A program made the position numbers and the translations under genes. A stretch of 27,397 nt of DNA, taken from the NCBI GenBank assembly GCA_034005175.1, contig JAVEVF010000013.1, forward strand, positions 1 to 27,397, in the 5' to 3' direction. The stretch is from JAVEVF01 sp034005175 (GTDB lineage: Bacteria > Actinomycetota > Coriobacteriia > Anaerosomatales > SLCP01). How positions within the stretch are numbered: the stretch's first letter is position 1; every line of letters starts with the position of its first letter. Below, one piece after another: positions 15,422 through 22,433 of the stretch. The notes beneath the pieces were generated by a model. That model had not been told where the DNA came from, ran no database searches, and saw only the letters and a program-made list of their open reading frames with translations.

Positions 15422-18016
15422 TCAGACACCTTCTCTGAGGCTTGGCTTGAACCGGCGCAGAAGCAGCGACGAGGTCACGACAGATACGCTGGAAAGCGCC
15501 ATCGCCCCTCCCGCCAGCTCAGGCCGCAAGAAGCCGAGCGCCGCGATGGGGATGCCAAGCGAGTTGTACCCTAGCGCCCACACGAAGTTCCACCGTATCC
15601 GGCGGATGGTGGCCCGCGAGAGCTCGATGGCGGTGACCACGTCGCGCAAGTCATCCTTCATCAGGACGACTCCGCCCGTCTCCATCGCCACATCGCTACC
15701 AGCTCCCATGGCGATGCCGATATCGGCCTGAGCGAGCGCTGGCGTGTCGTTGATGCCATCTCCCACCATCGCGACCGATAGCCCACGCGCCTGAAGGTTC
15801 GCGACTTCCTCAGCCTTGTGCTCGGGAAGCACCTCGGCAAGCACATGGGCAGAGTCGATGCCAGCCTCTGCGGCGATAGCCTCGGCGGTCAACCGGTTAT
15901 CACCCGTGATCATGTAGACCTCGATGCCCATCTCGAGCAGGCGGGCGACTGCCTCGCGAGAGTGGTCCTTCAGCGTGTCTGCCACAGCGACGAGCCCGGC
16001 CGCCTTGCCATCTATGGCGGTGAGCATGACGGTCTTTCCCTCGCCCTCGAGCTGCTCGATTCGCACTGCCCAAGAAGAGACGTCGATGTTCTCTCGGGCC
16101 ATCAGCTTGCGGTTGCCGAGAAGCACCGCGTGTCCATCCACTCGGCCCTCGACACCCTGACCCGGGATGGCAACAAACTGCGTGACTTCTGGCAGATCGA
16201 GTGTCAGTTGAGCTGCATGGGCGACGATGGCCTCGGCAAGCGGGTGTTCACTGGAGCGCTCGAGCGCAGCAGCTAGCCGGAAGAACCCCTCGGCGCTGTC
16301 TTCGCCACAGAACGGTTCATACTCAGTGACAACGGGCTTTCCATGCGTGAGCGTGCCGGTCTTGTCAAACACGATGGCATTGGTCTGATGAGCGGTCTCA
16401 AGTGCCTCCCCGCTCTTGAAGAGCACGCCGTTCTCAGCCCCCTTGCCTGTTCCCACCATGATGGCGGTGGGCGTGGCGAGGCCAAGAGCACACGGGCAGG
16501 CGATCACAAGCACGGCTGTTCCCACGAGCAACGCCTTGACGAACGGGGTGAGCCCGCCGAGCGCGTCGGGAAACAACCCTGGCACGATGAAGAGCCATAC
16601 AAGAAACGTGGCCACAGCGATGATGATCACTGTCGGCACGAAGTACTCGCTGATTCGGTCGGCGAACCGCTGGATAGGCGCCTTCGAGCCCTGCGCATCC
16701 TCGACAAGCCTGATGATCTGTGCGAGCGCCGTGTCCTTGCCCACCTTAGTGGCGCGGAACCTGAACGAGCCGAGCTTGTTGATGCTGGCACCGATCACGG
16801 TGTCGCCCTCATGCTTCTCTACGGGAATCGACTCGCCCGTGAGCATGGACTCGTCCACAGACGAGTTGCCCTCCACGACGACGCCGTCGACCGGGATCTT
16901 CTCGCCGGGCCGCACGACGACGAGGTCGCCTGCCACCACCTGCTCGACAGGGATGTCGCTCTCCACACCTCCGCGCACCACTCGCGCGGTCTTGGGCGCA
17001 AGCCCCATCAGCTTCTTGATGGCATCTCCGGTCCTCCCCTTCGCACGGGACTCCAGAAGCTTCCCGAAGATGATGAAGGTGATGAGCATCGCCGAGGCCT
17101 CGTAGAAGACGGGCTCGTCGGTAAGCCAGAAGGTGGCGGCCAGACTGTAGAAGTACGCTGCCGAGGTGCCCAGCGCCACGAGGGTATCCATGTTGCCCGA
17201 GCGGCGCTTCAATGCGTGCCAGAAGCCCCGGTAGAACTGCGCTCCCGCGATGAACTGAACGGGGGTGGCAAGCACGAGGCCGATGTACTTCATGACCATA
17301 TGCGGGTCCCATGTGCCACCGAACGTCCCCTCCAGCCATGTCGCGATAGCAGCGGGGATGATGTCCATGAACGGCGGCACCATCATCACCAGGAAGAGAG
17401 GGAGCGCGAGGCTGAAGCCGAGGATGAGCAGGTTGCGCTGGTGGCGGGTGTGGCGCTCCTGCGCCTCCCGCTGTAGGTCGCGACCTGACTCGTGGCCGCT
17501 CCCTGCCTCCTCGGGAAGCACGACCGCGCCGTATCCCGCGCTGATGATGCTGCCGATGATGTCGTCGACCGACACCTCGCTGGGGTCGAAGGCGATCATC
17601 GCGTTCTCGGCGGCGAGGTTCACCACGGCCTCTGACACGCCCGGCATGCGCGCGAGCGTCTTCTCGATGACCGCTGCGCACGAGGCGCACGTCATGCCTG
17701 TTATGCCGAGCTTCACACGGGCGTTCGAGGCGGCGCCAGCAGCAGCCGCGGCTGACGGCGCGGCGCCGAGCGCCACGGCCTCGTAGCCAGCGAGCTTCAC
17801 CGCTGCCACGATGGCTTGCTCATCGATCTTGGCTGGGTCGTAGCGGACAGTAAGACGCTCAAGCGCCAGATTCACCACCGCCTCTGACACACCAGGCACA
17901 CGTGAGAGCGTCTTCTCGATGACCGCCACGCACGAGGCGCACGTCATGCCTGTCACGGCGAAGACAACCTCGACCAAAGTCGGGTCGGAAGGATGCACCT
18001 CATCCATCGGCGTCAT
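15422..18016 (-). CDS. copA: Copper-type P1B-ATPase with two metal-binding domains
   Basis: An 864-residue heavy-metal pump. Two N-terminal HMA domains each carry GMTCASC (C26/C29 in the first; the second starts 84 residues later) and are nearly identical around the motif. Eight membrane helices are expected. The CPC ion site (C507-P-C509) marks the copper/silver class. The phosphorylation site D551 is in DKTGTLT, with SEHP, TGDN and GDGIND blocks following. The protein probably exports Cu(I). Its ATG overlaps the msrB stop as ATGA, and GGAGG lies three bases before it, so it is coupled to msrB. An alternative ATG is nine bases further in. No CsoR or CopY regulator is adjacent. Confidence 0.95.
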   Translation of the reverse strand: MTPMDEVHPSDPTLVEVVFAVTGMTCASCVAVIEKTLSRVPGVSEAVVNLALERLTVRYDPAKIDEQAIVAAVKLAGYEAVALGAAPSAAAAAGAASNARVKLGITGMTCASCAAVIEKTLARMPGVSEAVVNLAAENAMIAFDPSEVSVDDIIGSIISAGYGAVVLPEEAGSGHESGRDLQREAQERHTRHQRNLLILGFSLALPLFLVMMVPPFMDIIPAAIATWLEGTFGGTWDPHMVMKYIGLVLATPVQFIAGAQFYRGFWHALKRRSGNMDTLVALGTSAAYFYSLAATFWLTDEPVFYEASAMLITFIIFGKLLESRAKGRTGDAIKKLMGLAPKTARVVRGGVESDIPVEQVVAGDLVVVRPGEKIPVDGVVVEGNSSVDESMLTGESIPVEKHEGDTVIGASINKLGSFRFRATKVGKDTALAQIIRLVEDAQGSKAPIQRFADRISEYFVPTVIIIAVATFLVWLFIVPGLFPDALGGLTPFVKALLVGTAVLVIACPCALGLATPTAIMVGTGKGAENGVLFKSGEALETAHQTNAIVFDKTGTLTHGKPVVTEYEPFCGEDSAEGFFRLAAALERSSEHPLAEAIVAHAAQLTLDLPEVTQFVAIPGQGVEGRVDGHAVLLGNRKLMARENIDVSSWAVRIEQLEGEGKTVMLTAIDGKAAGLVAVADTLKDHSREAVARLLEMGIEVYMITGDNRLTAEAIAAEAGIDSAHVLAEVLPEHKAEEVANLQARGLSVAMVGDGINDTPALAQADIGIAMGAGSDVAMETGGVVLMKDDLRDVVTAIELSRATIRRIRWNFVWALGYNSLGIPIAALGFLRPELAGGAMALSSVSVVTSSLLLRRFKPSLREGV
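17620..17964 (-). repeat. Direct repeat encoding the duplicated HMA domain
   Basis: About 93 bases at 17620-17712 recur at 17872-17964, an offset of 252 bases or 84 codons. Both copies surround the GMTCASC codons and include an identical run, gcgtcttctcgatgaccgc on the plus strand. The repeat reflects an in-frame duplication of the metal-binding domain within copA. Confidence 0.75.
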
Positions 18017-18504
18017 GAACCTCCATGTACTCCTGGCAGTCCGATCCGTGATGGTCTGGCGTATCGGCCGGTCCCATCATCGGGCTGCATGGGACCCACC
18101 GTAGATGCGGGCTCGCGGGCCATCACGAGCGCGACTGAGTTGATGCAGTAACGCAGGCCTGTCGGCGGCGGGCCGTCGGGAAACACGTGACCGAGATGCC
18201 CGTCGCACGTCGCGCACCGCACCTCGGTCCGAGTCATCCCGAACGATTGATCGACGTGCTCCGTGAGTGCGGCGGCGGCCACCGGGCGTGTGAACGACGG
18301 CCACCCGCACCCTGAGTGGAACTTGTCCGCAGAAGAGAAGAGGGCCGCGCCGCAGCCAGCACAGTGGTACGTGCCATCCTCCTCGAGATCCGTGCACTCA
18401 CCAGAGAACGCCGCCTCGGTGCCTGCACGCCTCAAGACGCGGAACTGCTCGGGCGTGAGCAGCGCACGCCACTCATCATCGGTACGAACAACCCTGTCAC
18501 TCAT
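18013..18504 (-). CDS. msrB: Peptide methionine-R-sulfoxide reductase
   Basis: MsrB reduces the R form of methionine sulfoxide in proteins. The 163-residue sequence has the zinc pairs C48/C51 (CAGC) and C97/C100 (CATC), the SGCGWPSF block at 64-71, and the catalytic cysteine C120 in RYCINS. A codon check shows C120 is TGC, an ordinary cysteine, unlike the Sec codon in the neighbouring msrA. The last ~30 residues are an unusual Pro/Gly/Arg-rich tail. The ATG at 18502-18504 follows GAGGAGGAG. The gene begins 15 bases after msrA, and its stop overlaps the copA start as ATGA, so msrA, msrB and copA form one operon. Confidence 0.95.
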   Translation of the reverse strand: MSDRVVRTDDEWRALLTPEQFRVLRRAGTEAAFSGECTDLEEDGTYHCAGCGAALFSSADKFHSGCGWPSFTRPVAAAALTEHVDQSFGMTRTEVRCATCDGHLGHVFPDGPPPTGLRYCINSVALVMAREPASTVGPMQPDDGTGRYARPSRIGLPGVHGGS

Positions 18505-18519
18505 GGCGCCGTCTCCTCC

Positions 18520-19152
18520 TCAGCGGTGGACCAACGACTGCAGGTGGCTCTCTCCACGCCGAGAAAGACCGAGCGAGTGAATCTCGCGCTCAAGCTGCAG
18601 CACCGAGCCGAGCCCATATGCGTATCCGTTCAAACGCGCTGCTGCAGTCGACTCCCTGAACTGCGTTTCATCGGGGTAGTGCGCATGCATCTCTGCCGAG
18701 AGAAGCGCGTCGCGACGAAGAGCGTACTTCTGGTGGTAATCCTCGGCGACGTGGAAGCGCTGCAGCCGAGTGATATCGGTGAGCACAGGACTGGATGAGC
18801 GAGCGGCGAGCGCCTGGCGTGAACGCAGCGCCGCCTCGTACTGCGCATCGTCATGCGCGAGCACCATCGCCTTATACTGCGTCGAGTACGGTCGTTGGCT
18901 GGGATCGTGCTCGGCCCAAAACACCTGCAGTAGATCCTCGTAGCTCACTTGTGCCGAATCGAAATCCACCTGCAAGACCTCGGCATGGTCTCCGATGGAA
19001 CGATATGTGGGGTCTGCAGTCGTGCCGCCCGCGTAACCCACACGCGTGCGCACGACGCCCTCGATGAGCCCGAACCGGGCATCTGGGCCCCAGAATCAAC
19101 CTGTGGCGAACGTCGCTGTCTCCACGGTTTGAGGAGCAGCAAGATCAATCAT
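18520..19152 (-). CDS. msrA: Selenocysteine methionine-S-sulfoxide reductase (TGA read as Sec)
   Basis: A 210-residue MsrA read with one in-frame TGA (19096-19098) as selenocysteine 19. Reading from the ATG at 19150-19152 gives ...ETATFATG-U-FWGPDARFG and continues into VVRTRVGYAGG. The TGA therefore falls exactly on the catalytic residue of the GCFWG motif, in frame with 190 downstream codons of intact MsrA. GDHAEVLQVDFD and YSTQYKAMV are conserved blocks. The residue after FWGP is D, where many MsrA have E. No cysteine is encoded anywhere, so Sec19 is the sole redox residue and no resolving cysteine is available. A hairpin at 19063-19083 could be the SECIS. The ATG has no good ribosome site; an upstream 21-codon ORF overlaps it. 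Selenoprotein MsrA is known from a few anaerobes and algae. Sec-specific tRNA and SelB are not in the window. Confidence 0.9.
19063..19083 (-). promoter_or_regulatory. Candidate bacterial SECIS element for msrA
   Basis: Immediately 3' of the Sec TGA, the minus strand folds as GAU-GCCC, loop GGUUC, GGGC, a two-base UC bulge, then AUC. The GG of the apical loop lies 20-21 bases after the TGA. Bacterial SECIS elements recognised by SelB are small hairpins at this distance with G in the first loop positions (GGUC in E. coli fdhF). Position and loop fit. Folding and SelB binding are untested. Confidence 0.65.
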
Positions 19153-19210
19153 GGGGAGCTTGCTCTCGGCCGAACCAGTCAAGCGAGCCGTGGGTGCACT
19201 GCGCGTGAAC
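19145..19210 (-). CDS. Possible 21-residue leader ORF overlapping the msrA start
   Basis: A short ORF begins at the ATG at 19208-19210 with a strong GAGGAGG four bases upstream. It encodes MFTQCTHGSLDWFGREQAPHD and stops at 19145-19147, five bases inside the msrA coding region. msrA itself has no good ribosome site, so ribosomes stopping here could re-initiate at the overlapping ATG. The frames differ by +1, and the junction contains CCCC, so a +1 slip could also join them. There is no known family. The peptide may be only a coupling device. Confidence 0.45.
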   Translation of the reverse strand, partial: VHAQCTHGSLDWFGREQAPHD

Positions 19211-19286
19211 ATCGCGCCTCCTCTGCGTTCAGGTGATACAGAGAGGAGCAAACACGGTGCCGCAGTGGTGAGTCTGGTTCGTCTGT

Positions 19287-20510
19287 CTATGCGCCCAGCT
19301 CATTTGCAAGCTGTTCAAGGAACAAGCCCACATCAGTGACGATGCCGATCGTCTGCCACGAGCCGCGGTCGGCAAGCTTGGTGACGACCGCCGGGTTGAT
19401 GTCAACGCAGATGGTCTGCGTGGCGGCCGGTAGCATGTTGCCGGTGGCGATGGAGTGCAGCATCGTGGAGAGCATGAGGCACGCACCGGCCTGCTGGCAA
19501 TACGCCCGCATGGCGCGCTGGGCGTCCATGACATCGGTGATGACATCCGGCAGCGGCCCATCGTCACGCACCGATCCCGCCAGCACGAACGGTGTGCCAG
19601 TCGTCACCAGCGTGTGCATGAGCCCGCTCGTGAGCACGCCCGCCTCTATCGCGCCTGCGATGGAGCCATGACTGCGGATGCGGTTGATGGCTCTCAGATG
19701 ATGCTCGTGTCCGCCGACCTGCGGTGTGCCATCGGAAAGCGAGACACCGAGCGAGGTCCCGAAGAGCGCAGATTCGATGTCGTGCACAGCGATGGCGTTT
19801 CCGCCGAAGAGCACGCTCACGTATCCCGCCTTGACGAGGCGCGCGAGCTCCCCACCGGCACCCGTGTGCACAACCGCGGGACCCACGACCGCGATGGTCT
19901 CAAGACCTGCCTCGCGTGTCTCTCTCAGTATCTCAGCGACCACCTTGACGACCTGCGCTTTGGGCTTTTCTGAGGAGACTGCCGAGGTCATGAACTCAAA
20001 CGCCTGCTTCTCACGTGGGCGCTCCTGCGGGCGCACTCGCAAGCCATCGTGACCAACGACGAAGAAGTCGCCTGCACGCACCTCGGCCATAGGCACGGCG
20101 CGAGCGCTGCCTGATTCTCGGGCCACGCGCACTCCGAGGTCCATCTCGGCGCCTTCGACCGGCACCCACCGGCCATCGATTCGCACAGCAGTGTCGAGAT
20201 TGGTGGTGGAGTAGAAACCCTCTGGCAACACGCCATCAGCAGGGGCAGGGGCAAGAGCGACATCAGCGGGGTCGACGGGAACCGCCCCGTGTTCCTGCAC
20301 CGCCATGAGCAAGGCGTCCAGGTGGTCCTCATCGTGGCCCCGCACGCGAAAGACCGCTTCGGAGACATCCTCGTTCGTGCGTCCCACCTCAAACGAAAGC
20401 GTCTCGAACTCACCGCCGAGCGACACGATGTCATCCATGATCGCTGACATGATGCCAGAGTCGATCAGGTGCCCTTCGATGCGGATGTCTTCATACGGAG
20501 CGTCTGGCAT
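19287..20510 (-). CDS. TIGR00300-family protein, archaeal-type ornithine cyclodeaminase-like
   Basis: A 407-residue protein matching the TIGR00300 (LOR/SDH-like) family. The N-terminal ~100 residues (IEGHLIDSGIMSAIMDDIVSLG) form the conserved LOR/SDH region. A middle segment follows (VPMAEVRAGDFFVVGHDGLRV). The C-terminal half holds a dinucleotide-binding fold (about 215-400) with IAVVGPAVVHTGAGGELARL and VLFGGNAIAVHDIE. Archaeal members convert ornithine to proline with NAD. Cyanobacterial relatives carry an extra N-terminal arginine-dihydrolase domain that is absent here. Ornithine cyclodeaminase is thus the likely role, but specificity is not proven. GGGAGTG precedes the ATG at 20508-20510. 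The gene follows purE by 30 bases. Confidence 0.8.
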   Translation of the reverse strand: MPDAPYEDIRIEGHLIDSGIMSAIMDDIVSLGGEFETLSFEVGRTNEDVSEAVFRVRGHDEDHLDALLMAVQEHGAVPVDPADVALAPAPADGVLPEGFYSTTNLDTAVRIDGRWVPVEGAEMDLGVRVARESGSARAVPMAEVRAGDFFVVGHDGLRVRPQERPREKQAFEFMTSAVSSEKPKAQVVKVVAEILRETREAGLETIAVVGPAVVHTGAGGELARLVKAGYVSVLFGGNAIAVHDIESALFGTSLGVSLSDGTPQVGGHEHHLRAINRIRSHGSIAGAIEAGVLTSGLMHTLVTTGTPFVLAGSVRDDGPLPDVITDVMDAQRAMRAYCQQAGACLMLSTMLHSIATGNMLPAATQTICVDINPAVVTKLADRGSWQTIGIVTDVGLFLEQLANELGA

Positions 20511-20540
20511 CTTCGCACTCCCTCCCAGGCAGAATCAGGA

Positions 20541-21002
20541 TCATGCTTCACCCATCGCGCGTTTGTACTCGACGATGCGCTCACGATACTCGGGAATCGA
20601 GCTGCCGAGGATCTGCGTGGCGAGTATCGCCGCATTCTTGGCGCCGTTGATCGCCACACACGCCACTGGCACGCCCGTGGGCATCTGCACCATGGAAAGC
20701 AGCGAGTCCAGCCCGCCGAGGTCCGAAGTCTTCATCGGTACCGCAATGACAGGAAGCGGCGTGAACGCGGCTGCCACCCCGCCGAGATGAGCGGCCTTGC
20801 CCGCTGCGGCGATGAGCACCTTGAGGCCACGGTCGGCGGCTGTGCTCGCCCACTCGTGAACGCGGTCCGGGCTGCGGTGCGCGCTTGCGATGAGCATCTC
20901 GTACGGGACGCCGAGCTCATCGAGCTGGTCGGCACATTGCTGCATGACGCCCAGGTCGGACTTCGAACCCATCACGATCCCTACTAGCGGCATGTCGGCC
21001 AT
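20541..21002 (-). CDS. purE: N5-carboxyaminoimidazole ribonucleotide mutase
   Basis: PurE is a 153-residue class I mutase that converts N5-CAIR to CAIR in purine synthesis, normally as an octamer partnered with PurK. The substrate loops GSKSD at residues 12-16 and SAHRSP near 40-45 are intact. AAGKAAHLGGVAAA and CVAINGAKNAAILA complete the family pattern. The start at 21000-21002 follows GGAGGAG. A longer upstream frame overlaps the radical SAM gene and is rejected. A 14-base element identical to one before purD lies 51 bases upstream of the ATG and includes a TACAAT -10-like hexamer. purK is not in the window. Confidence 0.97.
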   Translation of the reverse strand: MADMPLVGIVMGSKSDLGVMQQCADQLDELGVPYEMLIASAHRSPDRVHEWASTAADRGLKVLIAAAGKAAHLGGVAAAFTPLPVIAVPMKTSDLGGLDSLLSMVQMPTGVPVACVAINGAKNAAILATQILGSSIPEYRERIVEYKRAMGEA

Positions 21003-21052
21003 GGCGCTCCTCCAGCTCGCTCGTGCCCGTCGGGCAGGTCGGCGTGTGCGGT

Positions 21053-21066
21053 GATTGTAGCGAAGC
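21053..21066 (-). promoter_or_regulatory. pur element before purE (GCTTCGCTACAATC)
   Basis: This minus-strand 14-mer is identical to the one before purD and lies at almost the same distance from the start codon (51 versus 50 bases). TACAAT inside it is a 5-of-6 -10 hexamer, so it may be a promoter for purE and the TIGR00300 gene. The upstream -35 region is poor at both sites, so an activator or unusual sigma contact is possible. Confidence 0.5.
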
Positions 21067-21073
21067 GCGCTCG

Positions 21074-22432
21074 CTAGGGCACTGGTGTCACATGTGCGGT
21101 GTCTTCGGCCTCGACAACCGCGCATGCTTCCGGTCCCGCGTCGGCGCACACCCCATCGCCGAACAACAGCGCGCGCTCGGCATCGGGAAGCGCGCCCCTT
21201 GCCTGGTCGCGCAGGCCATTCACGCCGATGAAGAACTGTCGCATCATCGCTACAAGCAGATAGCGGCCCTTGGGTGAGAGCGTGAGGCGTTCGGCATCGT
21301 CTATCTCGAATGCGCCATTGAGCCGCATGAACGCCATCTCCGCCGGCAAGGCACGCTCTATCGACATGCCGAAGTCGCTCGCGAACGCCTTCTTGTCGAG
21401 CGACAAGCCAAAGAGCGCCATCAGGAACCGGTAGCGCATGCGGTTGGCCTTACTGAAGGGGCGGTATTGGATCGCAGGCGTCCGCCCTGCGTCTATGCGC
21501 TCGTTGTATCCCGCGAGCGAGAAGGTGTTCACGAAGAGCGATCCGCCGAGGAAGGAGAATGCGCCCGACCCGATGCCCACGTAGTCCTCGTAATCCACGA
21601 TGTACTCGTCGATCATCCCACCCGCGATGCGCGAGAACGTCCACGCACTGGCGAGTTCGAACGTGTCCGACAAGCCCTCGGAAAGCATCTGGTAATACCG
21701 GTACTCTCGTTCGTAGGAGACCGCGCCCACCGCTCGCTTGAGCGAGTTCGCAACCGCTGGAGAGACCATCAGCGGGTAGAAGGTCGTCTGATTGGTGCCG
21801 CTCGCCTTGAGCATCTCGACGTCCCTGAGCAACATCTCCTCGGTCTGTGAGGGGAAGTTGAAGATCATGTCCACGTTAAGGGAGTGGAAGCGGCCTTCTA
21901 TGGACTGGATGCGCTCAAGTATCTGCTCGGCTGCCCCGTACTTGTCGTAGCGGTCCATCTGCTTGAGGAGCGAGTTGTCGAAGGACTGCACGCCCACGCT
22001 GAAGCGGTCCACCCGGTCGACAAGCACATCCACGATCTCAGGGATGAGATGATCAGGGTTAGTCTCGCTAGAGACCTCACGGATCTCGAAGAGCGACTTC
22101 GCAAGATCGATGGTCTCGCAAAGCTCGTCGATCATCACCGTAGGCGTGCCGCCACCCACGTACATCGATGTGCACTGATAGCCTTGATCTGCGACGAAAC
22201 GCATCTCCTCACGCAGCCGCTTGAAATACGCGACCGTGCGGTCCTCCTTGAAGGGGAACCGGTTGAACGAGCAATACGGGCAGAGCCGAGTGCAGAAGGG
22301 GACGTGCACGTAGAGAAGGTACTCGCGGCCCGGGATTGGATCGGGAAGCCTGCGCTGCCCGTAGGGCTGCAGCTTGAGGTACTGCTCGTTCGCGCGACGC
22401 ATGACTGCCGAGAGAATGCGCTCTGAAAGCAT
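21074..22432 (-). CDS. HemN/HemW-like radical SAM protein
   Basis: A 452-residue radical SAM enzyme of the coproporphyrinogen-oxidase-like group. The iron-sulphur motif CX3CX2C is C47, C51 and C54 in PFCTRLCPYCSFN, with YVGGGTPT near 90 for SAM binding and VGVQSFDNSLLKQMDR in the barrel. The CPYCSFN pattern is nearer to HemW than to true HemN, which has an additional cysteine. A HemN_C-like domain lies around 330-420. True oxygen-independent coproporphyrinogen oxidase activity is doubtful; haem handling or an unrelated radical reaction is possible. The ATG at 22430-22432 begins one base after the purD stop, so the two are coupled. The last ~35 residues are an Ala/Glu-rich tail. Confidence 0.8.
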   Translation of the reverse strand: MLSERILSAVMRRANEQYLKLQPYGQRRLPDPIPGREYLLYVHVPFCTRLCPYCSFNRFPFKEDRTVAYFKRLREEMRFVADQGYQCTSMYVGGGTPTVMIDELCETIDLAKSLFEIREVSSETNPDHLIPEIVDVLVDRVDRFSVGVQSFDNSLLKQMDRYDKYGAAEQILERIQSIEGRFHSLNVDMIFNFPSQTEEMLLRDVEMLKASGTNQTTFYPLMVSPAVANSLKRAVGAVSYEREYRYYQMLSEGLSDTFELASAWTFSRIAGGMIDEYIVDYEDYVGIGSGAFSFLGGSLFVNTFSLAGYNERIDAGRTPAIQYRPFSKANRMRYRFLMALFGLSLDKKAFASDFGMSIERALPAEMAFMRLNGAFEIDDAERLTLSPKGRYLLVAMMRQFFIGVNGLRDQARGALPDAERALLFGDGVCADAGPEACAVVEAEDTAHVTPVP

Positions 22433-22433
22433 G

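Noticed and set aside
16343..17476. 377-codon plus-strand frame opposite copA
   Set aside because: His/Arg/Asp-rich shadow of a clear P-type ATPase.
18520..19053. MsrA as a truncated gene or pseudogene starting near 19053
   Set aside because: Upstream of that point the MsrA frame continues with conserved residues on both sides of one TGA at the catalytic site; Sec decoding explains this better than decay.
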